In this document: piece after piece, positions 55,523 through 64,000 of the stretch | Layout: every line of letters begins with the position of its first letter | Numbering within the stretch: position 1 is the stretch's first letter | NCBI GenBank assembly: GCA_903834785.1 | Contig: CAILKP010000069.1 | Location: forward strand, 62,001 to 126,000 | Direction of reading: 5' to 3' | From: an uncultured bacterium | GTDB taxonomy: Bacteria > Planctomycetota > Phycisphaerae > Phycisphaerales > UBA1924 | DNA length: 64,000 nucleotides | Translations under genes and position numbers: made by a program | Notes under the pieces: model-generated | What the model was told of the DNA's origin: nothing | Databases searched by the model: none | What the model saw: only the letters and a program-made list of their open reading frames with translations

Positions 55523-57424
55523 TCACTTGCCAAGGAGTGATTCCAGCCGCGCTAAACGGCTCTTGAGATCGGCGTTGTCGGCTTCGAGCTTGCCGATGCG
55601 GTCATCGCGTGATCTCAACTGGGCGTCCTTCTCGGTCCGCAGGTCGCGCAGGGCCTCGACCATGAGGGCGGTGGTGGCCCGCTCGCTGACCATGCGCATG
55701 CCCGATTGGTTGGTGGTGACCCACGAGGGGAAGACACACTCAACCTCGTCGGCCATGAGGCCGATCTGCTCGCCGGCCAAGCCCATGCCCGAGGCGATGG
55801 CATCATCGTTGTAGAGAAAGCTGTAGCCGCGGAGCGTGAGCAGACGGTCGAGTGTGCCGGCCAGCGGAGCGGCATCGTGCTTGGCGCGCGGGTCGCTGAG
55901 CGCGGCCCACGAGCCGCCGCCTGGCTTTAGGGCCGTGCCGTCGGTGCGGAAGCTGAAACGAGGCGAGAGGGTGGTGGCGCTGGCCGTGGTTGCGATGACC
56001 AAGGCGTCATCCACTGAAGCGGGGTCGTCGCCGATGACCAAGTACAGGATCGAGCCGTTGTTTATGTAGTTGTCGCGTACAAAGTACACCGCGTCGGAGT
56101 TCTCGGCCGTGCCGATCAGGTTGCCTAGAGTGCCAAAGGCGAGCTTGCCGGGGGTGTTAATCTGCGTGTTGCCCTGAACGGTCAGCGCCTCGGGCATGAC
56201 GATCGCGCCGCCGACGCCTACATGTTGGTTGGCGTCCCACGCAACCGCGATCTTCTGGCCGCCTGCAGTTGAGCCCAGCACGCCGCCGGACTGGCCAAAG
56301 AGGGCGGGGCCGTCAACGTTAAAGCCGGCAAACAGCTTGGCCACGCCGTACCAGCCCAGACCGTGGAGGATGTCCGGGCTTGCATGGAGGTAGAGGTTTT
56401 TATCCGAGAGCCAGCGGTCGTAACCGGGCGTGAGGGCCTGGGCCGAGAGGGCGTTGGTTGCTGTAGCCGCGGCTGTAGCGTTGGTTGCTGTTGTTGCGAG
56501 GGTGGCCGAGTCGGCGGTGTTCGCGGCGATAGCGCGGCCAGACACGGGCGTGGTTGTAAGGGGTTGGCGGGGTGCGAGCGTCGTGAATCCGCCGCCCGGG
56601 GGGCTTTCGATTTCGATCTCCAGCCACAGGGCCTTGTTGAGCGTGAGGATCGAGCCCAAATCAAGCGTCTGGTTGATCAGCCCGTTGGAAACGGCGGGGT
56701 AGGAGTACCAACTGGGGGTAGTAAACAGGCGGTTGGATGGGCTCTGCGAGATAGCGCTGTCCCATACCGAGTATCGGGCGTTGACCATGCCAGAGATGGG
56801 CGAGCCGTTCTTGTTGACCTGGCCCTGATAGGTAAACGACATCGGCAGCGGGCTGGTCACGCCGACACCGTTGAGGTTGATCGACCAGCCCGTGGCCAGC
56901 GAGCCGGAGTCGCCCCCTGAGGAATCGAAAATGTAGAGGTTCCACGTGCCGTTGGCGTTGGTGCCGATCAGCCCGGCCAGATCGGTGGAGTAGGGGCCAG
57001 CGGGCGCGGGTGCGCCCAAACTGCCCGAGTAGTACATCGTCGGCCGGTAGGTGCCCGGCGTGATCACCGTGCCGATCGGGATCGAGTTCGGCGCATCGGG
57101 TGCGATGACCAGCGTCAGGTTTGCAACATCAACGCCGCCCCCGGTGCCGGACATCAGCATGACCTTCTGCCCGCCGGGCGCAACCAGCAGAGCCTGGATA
57201 TCCCCCGGATACGAGTGGGTAAGCGCGTTGAGCGTCACCGTCAGGTAGGTGATGCTCGAGGGCCCGCCGGCGATGGTGATCGAGCTCGGGTACGGCGCAC
57301 CGTTGCCCACGTCAGGAATAGAAATAGGCGTCGAGTTGGTGTAGGTCTGCGCATTGGCAAACCCGCAGCCCATCACAGCACCCACGAGCGAGGCGGCGAA
57401 GAACGATCGAGAAGCAAGCATCAT
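55523..57424 (-). CDS. P-domain protein with C-terminal S74 intramolecular chaperone
   Basis: A 633-aa exported protein; AGGAG lies five bases upstream of ATG 57424. A signal peptide (ending FANAQ) is followed by a proprotein-convertase P-domain (about 30-190; SSITYLTVTLNALTHSYPGDIQALLVAPGGQK, then NGTWNLYIFDSSGGDSG). A beta-rich, Ala/Thr-repeat-containing stalk follows, and the C-terminus is a peptidase S74 domain (about 500-600): LSDPRAKHD with S510 and K515, spaced like the catalytic Ser/Lys pair of phage endosialidase chaperones, then GLMADEVECVFPSWV. A coiled coil ends the chain. S74 domains help trimers fold and then cut themselves off. Confidence 0.86.
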   Translation of the reverse strand: MMLASRSFFAASLVGAVMGCGFANAQTYTNSTPISIPDVGNGAPYPSSITIAGGPSSITYLTVTLNALTHSYPGDIQALLVAPGGQKVMLMSGTGGGVDVANLTLVIAPDAPNSIPIGTVITPGTYRPTMYYSGSLGAPAPAGPYSTDLAGLIGTNANGTWNLYIFDSSGGDSGSLATGWSINLNGVGVTSPLPMSFTYQGQVNKNGSPISGMVNARYSVWDSAISQSPSNRLFTTPSWYSYPAVSNGLINQTLDLGSILTLNKALWLEIEIESPPGGGFTTLAPRQPLTTTPVSGRAIAANTADSATLATTATNATAAATATNALSAQALTPGYDRWLSDKNLYLHASPDILHGLGWYGVAKLFAGFNVDGPALFGQSGGVLGSTAGGQKIAVAWDANQHVGVGGAIVMPEALTVQGNTQINTPGKLAFGTLGNLIGTAENSDAVYFVRDNYINNGSILYLVIGDDPASVDDALVIATTASATTLSPRFSFRTDGTALKPGGGSWAALSDPRAKHDAAPLAGTLDRLLTLRGYSFLYNDDAIASGMGLAGEQIGLMADEVECVFPSWVTTNQSGMRMVSERATTALMVEALRDLRTEKDAQLRSRDDRIGKLEADNADLKSRLARLESLLGK

Positions 57425-57595
57425 AAGTTCTCCTGTGTTTCCACTGTTTCCCTCTGCGTCACCTTACGTGCGCGTGCCTTTCTACTTCAAGTCACTTGTC
57501 AACTCTCCCGGCGATTGAACCGCGATTACAGGATGTTTCCCTACAACGGCGGTGCTTTTGTAGAATCTTTCCTACTGCCGAGTTCGCGTCGGAGA

Positions 57596-58177
57596 ATGAA
57601 ACGAACGGCGATGCGTTGGGGCTCTTCACGAGTGGATCTGGTACAACCTGCCGGCCAAGCGCTGACGATCCTGCCCGGCGGTGACGTCATCGCGGGCGGA
57701 GCCCTTACCACAGCCGGGGGCGTGGCGGCCAATCGCATCGCCCGCTACTTCTTCGGTGCAGCAGCGCCGAACATCACCTTCCAGCCACTGTCTCAGGCCG
57801 CGGCGGGTTCAAGTACCATCTAGTTTGGCATCGGGGCCACGGCTGGCGCTGGCAGCACTGGCCCGGCCACGTGTCAATGGCGGAAGAACGGTGTGGCGGT
57901 GAGCACTATCACCAACCACTCGGCGGCCACACCCGTGCTCTCGCTGCCAAACGTGCAGGCCGCGGACGTTGGCTTCTATGACTGCATCGTCACCAACTCC
58001 TGCGGCGGCACCGGCACGCTGAGCGACGCCGCGACGCTGAGCATGACCGCCCCGCCGGGCCCCCCCGGCTGCCTGGCCGATCTGGTCGGCGGCGGTGACG
58101 ACGGTCTCTCGCCCGATGGCACCATCGACCGCTCCGACTTCATCGCCTTCATCAACGCGTTTGCCGCGGGTTACTGA
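57596..58177 (+). pseudogene. Relic of a GC-type-dockerin repeat protein
   Basis: A 5'-truncated remnant. From about 57641 the frame encodes a delta-60-like repeat end (QALTILPGGDVIAGGALTTAGGVAANRIARYF), then an Ig-like domain interrupted by an in-frame TAG at 57821-57823 (SSTI-stop-FGIGATAG). The same frame continues (CQWRKNGVAV...) to a single GC-type dockerin half (DGTIDRSDFIAFINAFAAG). Its last codon is TAC (Tyr) where every intact gene here has TGC (Cys). No signal peptide or Shine-Dalgarno is visible. It is a decayed copy related to its neighbours. Confidence 0.8.
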
Positions 58178-58207
58178 GCGCGACAACCTCCTTGAAACCA
58201 GACCCAG

Positions 58208-58241
58208 CGCCCGCCGCCCCCCCGGCGGGCGTTGTTCATTT
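58208..58241 (+). terminator. Terminator hairpin after the dockerin relic
   Basis: CGCCCGCCG and CGGCGGGCG form a 9-bp stem with a C6 loop, followed by TTGTTCATT. Confidence 0.7.
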
Positions 58242-58301
58242 GCTTCGTGGCATTCATCATGGCATTCACCACCCGCCCTCGCACCGGGGCAAGAATGCCC
58301 C

Positions 58302-60311
58302 ATGACCGCCGCCCCCTCGCCCAGGCACATCCACACCTCCGCCGCCGATGGCTCGCAGTTCGGCTCCGCCGGCGGCGGCTACGCCACCTCGCCCGGTGAG
58401 GACCGCCTGCGGCTGCTCAGCGCCCTGTCCGTCAGCTACCCCACCGTGGAGCTGGCCATTGCCGAGGCCGCCGGCCTGCGGGCCAAGATGGACCTGCCCA
58501 TGGGTCTGGTCCACGTGCTCAGCGATGTGCACGGTGAGGATGCCAAGCTGCGGCACGTGATCCACAACGCCTCGGGCGCCCTGCGGCCGCTGATCGAGAG
58601 CGTGCTGAAAGACGAACTCTCCGAGCAGGAGCGGGCCGAGTTCCTCTCCATCCTGTACTACCCGCGTGAGGCACTGGCCCGCATCTCGCCCGGCGTGGTC
58701 GCCAGCGGGCGGCGGCTGGAATGGGTCCACCGCACCCTGCGGCTGCAGTGCGAGATCATCCGCGCCCTCCGCAAGACCTACCGCCGCGACCTGGTCGACC
58801 GCCTGACGTTGCCCCAGTTCCGCGAGCTGTTCGTCGAGATGCTCAGCGGCCAGCGGCCGGAGTTTCCGCGGGCGATGCTGGCCCAGCTGGCCCGGTTTGA
58901 CCGCGACTGGGGCGCCATCCGCGCCGCGTCGTACCTCATCCGCTCGCTGGCCTCGGCGGAGATCATCGTCGCCGGCGACCTGGGCGACCGCGGCCCGCGC
59001 ATGGACCGCGTGATCGACATCCTGATGAAGCAGCCCCGCGTCAGCGTGCTGTGGGGCAACCACGACGCGATCTGGATGGGCGCCTCGCTGGGTCAGGATG
59101 CCTGCATGCTCACGGTGCTGCGCTTCAGCGCACGCTACCGCCGCACCGCCCAGCTGGCCGAGGGCTACGGCGTGCTGATCACCCCGCTGGAGAAGCTGGC
59201 CCGCGAGGTCTACGGCAACGACCCGGCCACCCAGTTTGTGCCCAAGGGCGAGGGCATGCGCGACGTGATGAGCGTGGCCCGCATGCAGAAGGCCGTGGCC
59301 ATCATGCAGTTCAAGGCCGAGGCACAGCTCTTCGCCAAGCACCCGGAATGGAACCTGGGCCACCGCCGCCTGCTGCACCACATCAACCTGGACAAGGGCA
59401 CCATCACCCTCGACGGTGTCGAGCACCCGCTGATCGACAACAACTTCCCGACGATCAACCCCGCCGACCCCTACGCCTACAGCCCCGATGAGCAGCAGTG
59501 CCTCGACCGCCTGCGCGAGTCGTTCTTCGGCAGCCAGAAGCTCCGCGAGCACATGGAATGGCTCGTGCGCCGCGGCGGCATGTGGGCCCGCCGCGATGAT
59601 GTGCTCATTTTCCACGCCTGCGTGCCCGTGGATGACAAGGGCCAGCCGCTGGCCATGGATGTCGACGGCCGCAGCATCAGCGGCCGCGAACTGATGGACG
59701 CGATGAGCAAGGTCGTTCGCCGGGCCTTCCGCAACCGCTTTGCCCCGCAGAACCCCGATGCCGACTGGCTCTACTACCTCTGGGGCGGCCCGCGCAGCCC
59801 GCTGTTCGGCAAGGACCGGCTCTCGACCTTCGAGTCGGCCTTCATCGCCGACAAAGCCGTGCACAAGGAACACAAGAACCCGTACTTCGAGCTGCTGCAC
59901 GATCCGGAGTTCGTCCGCCGCATCGGAAGACTCTTCGGCTGCGGCGATGATGTGCTCATCGTCAACGGCCACGTGCCGGTCAAGGTCGAAAAGGGCGAGC
60001 ACCCCGTCAAACGCGGCGGCAACGCCGTCACCATCGATGGTGCGTTCTCCGAAGCCTACGGCGACCGCGGCTACACCCTGGTCCTGCGGCCCGACCGCAT
60101 CGACCTAGCCGAGCACGCTACCTTCAAGGGCGTCGAGGCCGTCATCGATCAGGGTGCCGACATGGTGCCCAAGGTCGCGACAATCCGCACCTACGCCCAG
60201 CCCCGCACCATCGCCAGCACCCAGGAAGGCCGGACCATCGCCAGCCAGATCGACGATCTGGAAGACCTGATCCGTGCGTACAACGAAGGTATCGTGACCG
60301 AGCGACGCTGA
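58302..60311 (+). CDS. fbp: Fructose-1,6-bisphosphatase class III
   Basis: A 669-aa metallophosphatase; the start is ATG 58302. The sequence follows B. subtilis-type Fbp: VLSDVHGEDAKLRHVIHNASG near residue 75, IIVAGDLGDRGPRMDRVIDIL near 225, VLWGNHDAIWMG, VDDKGQPLAMDVDG and VNGHVPVKVEKGE near 555, with the Asp/His/Asn metal ligands of calcineurin-like phosphatases. It hydrolyses fructose-1,6-bisphosphate in gluconeogenesis. The length is close to the family norm of about 640-670. It is followed by a tRNA gene. Confidence 0.93.
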   Translation: MTAAPSPRHIHTSAADGSQFGSAGGGYATSPGEDRLRLLSALSVSYPTVELAIAEAAGLRAKMDLPMGLVHVLSDVHGEDAKLRHVIHNASGALRPLIESVLKDELSEQERAEFLSILYYPREALARISPGVVASGRRLEWVHRTLRLQCEIIRALRKTYRRDLVDRLTLPQFRELFVEMLSGQRPEFPRAMLAQLARFDRDWGAIRAASYLIRSLASAEIIVAGDLGDRGPRMDRVIDILMKQPRVSVLWGNHDAIWMGASLGQDACMLTVLRFSARYRRTAQLAEGYGVLITPLEKLAREVYGNDPATQFVPKGEGMRDVMSVARMQKAVAIMQFKAEAQLFAKHPEWNLGHRRLLHHINLDKGTITLDGVEHPLIDNNFPTINPADPYAYSPDEQQCLDRLRESFFGSQKLREHMEWLVRRGGMWARRDDVLIFHACVPVDDKGQPLAMDVDGRSISGRELMDAMSKVVRRAFRNRFAPQNPDADWLYYLWGGPRSPLFGKDRLSTFESAFIADKAVHKEHKNPYFELLHDPEFVRRIGRLFGCGDDVLIVNGHVPVKVEKGEHPVKRGGNAVTIDGAFSEAYGDRGYTLVLRPDRIDLAEHATFKGVEAVIDQGADMVPKVATIRTYAQPRTIASTQEGRTIASQIDDLEDLIRAYNEGIVTERR

Positions 60312-60382
60312 ATCGCTACGCTTGCTCGCAGTTTCCGGCGGCCATCAACAGCCGCCAACCGGCCTTGATAACTCAATAGCTT

Positions 60383-60455
60383 GCCTCGGTAGCTCAATGG
60401 ATAGAGCGTTGGTCTTCGGAACCAAATGTTAGAGGTTCGACTCCTCTCCGGGGCA
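60383..60455 (+). tRNA. tRNA-Arg (anticodon TCG)
   Basis: A 73-base cloverleaf. The acceptor stem GCCTCGG/CCGGGGC includes one T-G pair, the D-stem is GCTC/GAGC, the anticodon stem TTGGT/ACCAA has loop CTTCGGA (anticodon TCG) and the T-stem is AGAGG/CCTCT with loop TTCGACT. The discriminator is A. CCA is not encoded (TTTT follows). Confidence 0.93.
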
Positions 60456-60976
60456 TTTTCAACAGTCGGGAGGGAGCAGTCGCGAGACGCGAGACCCCAG
60501 ACGCGAGTCGCGAGTGCCCAGGACGCTCCCACTGGCTGGCTCGGTTCGTGAGAAGCCAAGGCAGTGTCTCACGCAGAGCACCAGAGAACCAGAGAAGAGA
60601 AGAACCAGAGAAGCAGGGAGGCAGCGAAGAAGAAACGAACGCGTTCACCGCGACGGCTCTTGGTTCCACACCAGCCCCTTCGGCCTTTCCCCACTCCACC
60701 CTGCGCATCCTGTCCATCCTGTTCCCCTCTTCTTCCATTCTTCCTCCCTCTTCTTCCTGCTTCTTCCTTCTTCTCCTGTCTCCCTCCGGTGCTCTGGTCC
60801 TCTGCGTGAGCCCGCCTTCTGCCTTCTGCCTTCTGCCTTCTGCCTTCTGCCTTCTGCCTTCTGCCTTCTGCCTTCTGCCTTCTGCCTTTCGGCCCTCTGC
60901 CTTCCCTTTTCTCCTTCATCTCTCCTCTTTCATCTCCTCCCCACCTTCCTCTCGCGACTCCCCCGTACGCTCCCCC
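60456..60976. repeat. Patch of short tandem repeats and polypyrimidine sequence
   Basis: This region holds several repeat families. GCGAGAC-type heptamers are at 60482-60516 (5 units). ACCAGAGA-type octamers are at 60580-60619 (5 units). Ten perfect GCCTTCT heptamers are at 60814-60883. A 19-base inverted pair (60568-60586 and 60792-60810, 18/19 matching) flanks the middle, and a long pyrimidine-rich tract covers about 60710-60955. Open frames run through it, but translations of the 7-mers give only a PSAFCLL heptad, so it is called non-coding. Confidence 0.85.
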
Positions 60977-61450
60977 GTGGCGCTCGCACTCACCGACGAC
61001 ATTCTGAGCTTCACACCCCCATCCGGTCCGGCATGGCGCCTGCCGCTGGCCCGGCTTGCCATCATCGCCGAGCTCACCACCGACTACGGGCCGGACTTTG
61101 ACGAGTGGCTGATGGTCTTCATCGATACCTCCGGCACAGTGCACTACGCCGGCCTGACCGAGCAGTGCACCGAGCCGCTGGCCCAGCTGCGGCAGCAACT
61201 CAACGTGCAGCCCGACCTGGTCCCCCAGCTCTGGGAGTGCATGCACCTGCATTCACGGATCCTGCACCCCGCCCCGCTGCGCGAACAACCGCTCTTTGAC
61301 TTTGCTGATGCCGACCCGGCAACCTTGCCCTCGCGTCTGGCCCGGCTGGCCGCGGGCGAGCACGCACCCGATGGCCGCACGCTCACCCCGGCCGTGCGGG
61401 CCTTCTTGGCGCCGCTGGCACCCGAGCCCGCCAATCATCACGACCTGTGA
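60977..61450 (+). CDS. Hypothetical protein
   Basis: A 157-aa protein, not recognised. GTG 60977 is the likely start because it lies just after the repeat patch; the same frame is open back to 60548 through repeats. The sequence is soluble and regular (LARLAIIAELTTDYGPDFDEWLMVFIDTSG). Its stop overlaps the next start by four bases (GTGA), which argues that it is translated and coupled to the helicase. Confidence 0.6.
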   Translation: MALALTDDILSFTPPSGPAWRLPLARLAIIAELTTDYGPDFDEWLMVFIDTSGTVHYAGLTEQCTEPLAQLRQQLNVQPDLVPQLWECMHLHSRILHPAPLREQPLFDFADADPATLPSRLARLAAGEHAPDGRTLTPAVRAFLAPLAPEPANHHDL

Positions 61451-64000
61451 ACCCGCTTTCAGCCCAGCTCCCCATCACCCTGCGGCAGGACGAGATCACG
61501 GCCGCCCTGTCGCGGCATCAGATCGTCGTCGTCTGCGGTGCCACGGGCTCGGGCAAAACCACGCAGCTTCCGCAGATGTGCCTGCAGGCCGGCCGTGCCG
61601 CCGGGGGCAAGCTCATCGGCCACACCCAGCCGCGGCGGCTGGCCGCACGCTCCGTCGCCGCCCGCATCGCCGAGGAACTGGGCCAGCGCGTCGAAACACC
61701 CGGCTGCATCGTGGGCTCCAAGGTCCGCTTTGCCGACACCACCGGCCGCGGCACCCGCATCAAGCTGATGACCGACGGCATCCTGCTCGCCGAGATGCAG
61801 GGCGACCCGATGCTGACGGCCTACGACACCATCATCATCGATGAAGCGCACGAGCGCTCGCTGAACATCGACTTTCTGCTGGGCTACCTCACACGTCTGC
61901 TGCCCCGGCGGCCAGATCTGAAGGTGATCGTCACCTCGGCGACGATTGACCCGACCCGATTCGCGACGCTGTTCGGCGCAGCCGGCGGCGGGCCAGACAA
62001 AGTCCCAGTCATCGAGGTTTCCGGCCGCACATTCCCGATCGAGCATCGCTATCGCCCGGTGGAACCCAACCGCTGGGGCGAGGTGGATCAGGACAGCATC
62101 GACGATGCCATTGCCGATGCCGTGCGCGAGCTGGCCACACCCGGCAAGCAGCCAAACGGCCAGCCCTACGACCGCGGCGACATCCTGGTCTTCCTGCCCG
62201 GTGAGCGCGAGATCCGATCGGCCACGCGGGCCGTCCAGCAGTGGGCCCGCGGCGATGTTGAGGTGCTGCCGCTGTTTGCCAAACTCTCAGCCGCCCAGCA
62301 GGACCGCATCTTCAAGCCCACACCGGGCACCATGCGCGTGATCCTGGCGACCAACATCGCAGAGACCTCGCTGACGGTGCCGGGCATCCGCCACGTGATC
62401 GACACGGGTCAGGCCCGCATCAACCGCTACGACTACCGCACCAAGATCACGCGCCTGCAAGTCGAGCCCATCAGCCAGGCCTCGGCCAATCAGCGTGCCG
62501 GCCGCTGCGGCCGCGTGGCACCGGGCATCGCCATCCGCCTGTTTGCCGAGGCCGATTACGCCGCACGGCCGGTGTACACCGATCCGGAGATCCGCCGCGT
62601 CTCGCTGGCCTCGGCGATTCTGCGGTGCCAGTCGCTGGGCCTGGGCGCGATCGAGGCCTTCCCGTTCATCGACCCGCCCGAGGCCAAGGCCATCACCGAA
62701 GCGCGGGCCACACTCTTCGAGCTCGGTGCCGCCAGCAGCGAGGGTGCCGATGCCCAGCTCACACCCATCGGCGCCAAACTGGCACGCCTGCCGCTGGATC
62801 CGCGGCCGGCACGCATCCTGCTGCAAGCAAGCGAGGAAGGGTGCCTGCACGAGGCACTCGTGCTGGTCGCCGCACTCTCAAGCCAGGACCCGCGTGAGCG
62901 GCCCGGTGCACCCGGCGGTGTTCAGCAGGCCGCCCACCTGGCATTCGCCAATCCCGACAGCGACTACCTCACGCTCCTGAACTACTGGGACGCCATGCAC
63001 ACCCGCGGGGCCGACAGCCGCGAGGATGAGGATGACGATGCGCCCCGCGGCGGCTCTCGCCAGGGCGAGCAGCACCGCCAGTCGCTCTTTAGCTTCTGCA
63101 AAGACGCGTGCCTGTCGTACAACCGCACGCGCGAGTGGATCCAGACCTATCACCAGCTCGCTGATCTGGCCGATGAACTGGACCTGAGGCAGAACAACAA
63201 CCCCGCCAAGCCGGAGGCCATCCACCGCGCCATCATGGCCGGCACGCTCTCCGGTGTGCTCTGCCGCGACGATGTCAACAGCCACGGGCACAACACCATT
63301 TACCGCGGCATCCGCGGCATGTTCGCCGCCATCCACCCCGGCTCGGCACTGTTTAAGAAGAACCCAAAGTGGATGCTCTCCGGCGAGATCGTGCAGACCA
63401 CCAAGATCTACGCCCGCTCGTGCTGCACCATCAAGCCCGAGTGGCTCGCCGAACTGGGCGGACACCTGCTCGAGCGCATCAGCCGCGATGAGCACTTTGA
63501 CCCCAAGACCGGCGAAGTCATGACCTACGCCAGCGAGACCTTCGCCGGTGTGCCGGTGCGCCCGCGCACGCAGATCAGGCTCGACTCACTGCGCACACCC
63601 GCCGCACGCGCCAGGGCACGCGAGCTGTTCATCACCGAGGGCCTCGCCGGCGGCCGCTACACCGGCACGGACAGCCCTGATGAACAACCCCCCGCGTGGC
63701 TGCGGCACAACCGCGCCATCCTGGAGCAGGCGGCCCAGGCCGAGGCGCGGCTGCGGCGCCGCGATGTGCTGGCACCCATCGCCCAGCGGGCCGCCCACTT
63801 TGATGCCGCCCTGCCGCCGGAGATCACCGGCCACGCGGCGCTGGTGAGCTACCTGGCCGCCGACCCCAGCCCACCCAAGCGTGCCAACGCACTGAAACTG
63901 ACCCTTGCTGATGTGCTGGATCCCTCTGCCGCGGCGGCAACAGACACCGCGCTGTTCCCCAGCGAGCTGATCCTGAGCCCAACCGAGGGCCTGACCGGCA
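61447..64000 (+). CDS. hrpA: HrpA-type DEAH-box ATP-dependent helicase, partial
   Basis: This gene runs off the right edge; 851 codons are visible. It starts at GTG 61447, overlapping the previous stop. Helicase motifs are in order: GATGSGKTTQLP (I), TQPRRLAARSVA (Ia), DEAHERS (II), VTSATID (III), ILATNIAETSLTVPGI (V) and NQRAGRCGRVAPG (VI), then a helicase-associated region (KARACCTIK-like ARSCCTIKPEWL). This matches the HrpA group of bacterial DEAH RNA helicases (usually about 1300 aa). HrpA in E. coli acts on mRNA and stalled ribosomes. Confidence 0.92.
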   Translation, partial: MNPLSAQLPITLRQDEITAALSRHQIVVVCGATGSGKTTQLPQMCLQAGRAAGGKLIGHTQPRRLAARSVAARIAEELGQRVETPGCIVGSKVRFADTTGRGTRIKLMTDGILLAEMQGDPMLTAYDTIIIDEAHERSLNIDFLLGYLTRLLPRRPDLKVIVTSATIDPTRFATLFGAAGGGPDKVPVIEVSGRTFPIEHRYRPVEPNRWGEVDQDSIDDAIADAVRELATPGKQPNGQPYDRGDILVFLPGEREIRSATRAVQQWARGDVEVLPLFAKLSAAQQDRIFKPTPGTMRVILATNIAETSLTVPGIRHVIDTGQARINRYDYRTKITRLQVEPISQASANQRAGRCGRVAPGIAIRLFAEADYAARPVYTDPEIRRVSLASAILRCQSLGLGAIEAFPFIDPPEAKAITEARATLFELGAASSEGADAQLTPIGAKLARLPLDPRPARILLQASEEGCLHEALVLVAALSSQDPRERPGAPGGVQQAAHLAFANPDSDYLTLLNYWDAMHTRGADSREDEDDDAPRGGSRQGEQHRQSLFSFCKDACLSYNRTREWIQTYHQLADLADELDLRQNNNPAKPEAIHRAIMAGTLSGVLCRDDVNSHGHNTIYRGIRGMFAAIHPGSALFKKNPKWMLSGEIVQTTKIYARSCCTIKPEWLAELGGHLLERISRDEHFDPKTGEVMTYASETFAGVPVRPRTQIRLDSLRTPAARARARELFITEGLAGGRYTGTDSPDEQPPAWLRHNRAILEQAAQAEARLRRRDVLAPIAQRAAHFDAALPPEITGHAALVSYLAADPSPPKRANALKLTLADVLDPSAAAATDTALFPSELILSPTEGLTG

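Noticed and set aside
58266-60002. A 578-codon frame antisense to fbp
   Set aside because: Same reason; fbp motifs on the plus strand are clear, and the antisense product is His/Val/Ala-rich with no recognisable domain.
60814-60888. A CRISPR-like array
   Set aside because: The units are 7 bases with no spacers; it is a simple tandem repeat.
60548-60976. Extension of the hypothetical gene at 60977 upstream through the repeat patch
   Set aside because: The added sequence is translated tandem repeat (PSAFCLL) and low complexity; the GTG after the patch is a better start.

Overview
The window looks like a chromosomal segment from a planctomycete of the class Phycisphaerae, probably Phycisphaerales. 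This is inferred from gene content; no rRNA is present. The evidence is G+C-rich DNA, C-terminal 'GC-type dockerin' tails (two EF-hand-like half-repeats ending in Gly-Cys-stop), a PEP-CTERM-like tail, membrane proteins with CPxCG zinc ribbons, sialate O-acetylesterase/DUF1080 and YncE/phosphoesterase fusions, and TlpA and ECF sigma modules. The most usual Shine-Dalgarno sequence is GGAG; ATG, GTG and TTG starts are all used. No CRISPR array, transposase, integrase or prophage was seen.

Layout. 1-2.6 kb: two paralogous secreted LTxxQ (Spy/CpxP-like) proteins. 3.1-5.9 kb: Fe-S cluster operon iscS-iscU-iscA, interrupted by a four-helix-bundle gene between inverted repeats, with a good terminator. 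6-10.4 kb (minus): a CNNM/CorC membrane protein, then an operon of ECF sigma factor, putative anti-sigma factor and PDZ protein. 10.5-14.5 kb: HD-GYP protein, TlpA-like thioredoxin, SRPBCC protein and a lamin-tail exported protein. 14.5-17 kb (minus): pyrB and an amidohydrolase. 17-20.6 kb: a large sialate-esterase/DUF1080 enzyme. 20.6-23.1 kb: a matrixin-like protease with a GC dockerin. 23.7-30.2 kb: APH-like kinase, FmdB-like and CgeB-like proteins, a hypothetical gene divergent from mrp/apbC, and small membrane zinc-ribbon genes. 30.3-40.1 kb: YncE/phosphoesterase fusion, lipoproteins, LuxR regulator, yellow/MRJP propeller, FAD monooxygenase and TolC. 40.4-45.5 kb: GH35-like protein, LptF/G permease and NUDIX protein. 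45.7-58.2 kb: a cluster of secreted proteins, with a GH15-like enzyme, an M36 metalloprotease and an FG-GAP propeller all ending in GC dockerins, then a P-domain/S74 autochaperone protein and a decayed GC-dockerin relic. 58.3-64 kb: class III FBPase, tRNA-Arg(TCG), a patch of short tandem repeats, a hypothetical gene and the start of an HrpA-type helicase.

How the genes fit together. Two themes stand out. The first is Fe-S assembly: isc genes plus an Mrp scaffold that lacks its CxxC. The second is a large exported repertoire (polysaccharide hydrolases, metalloproteases, propellers) apparently tagged by a terminal dockerin-Gly-Cys signal. The strongest candidates for something under-described are this Gly-Cys sorting system, with its natural loss-of-function relic (Cys to Tyr), and the repeat-flanked four-helix-bundle insertion inside the isc operon.
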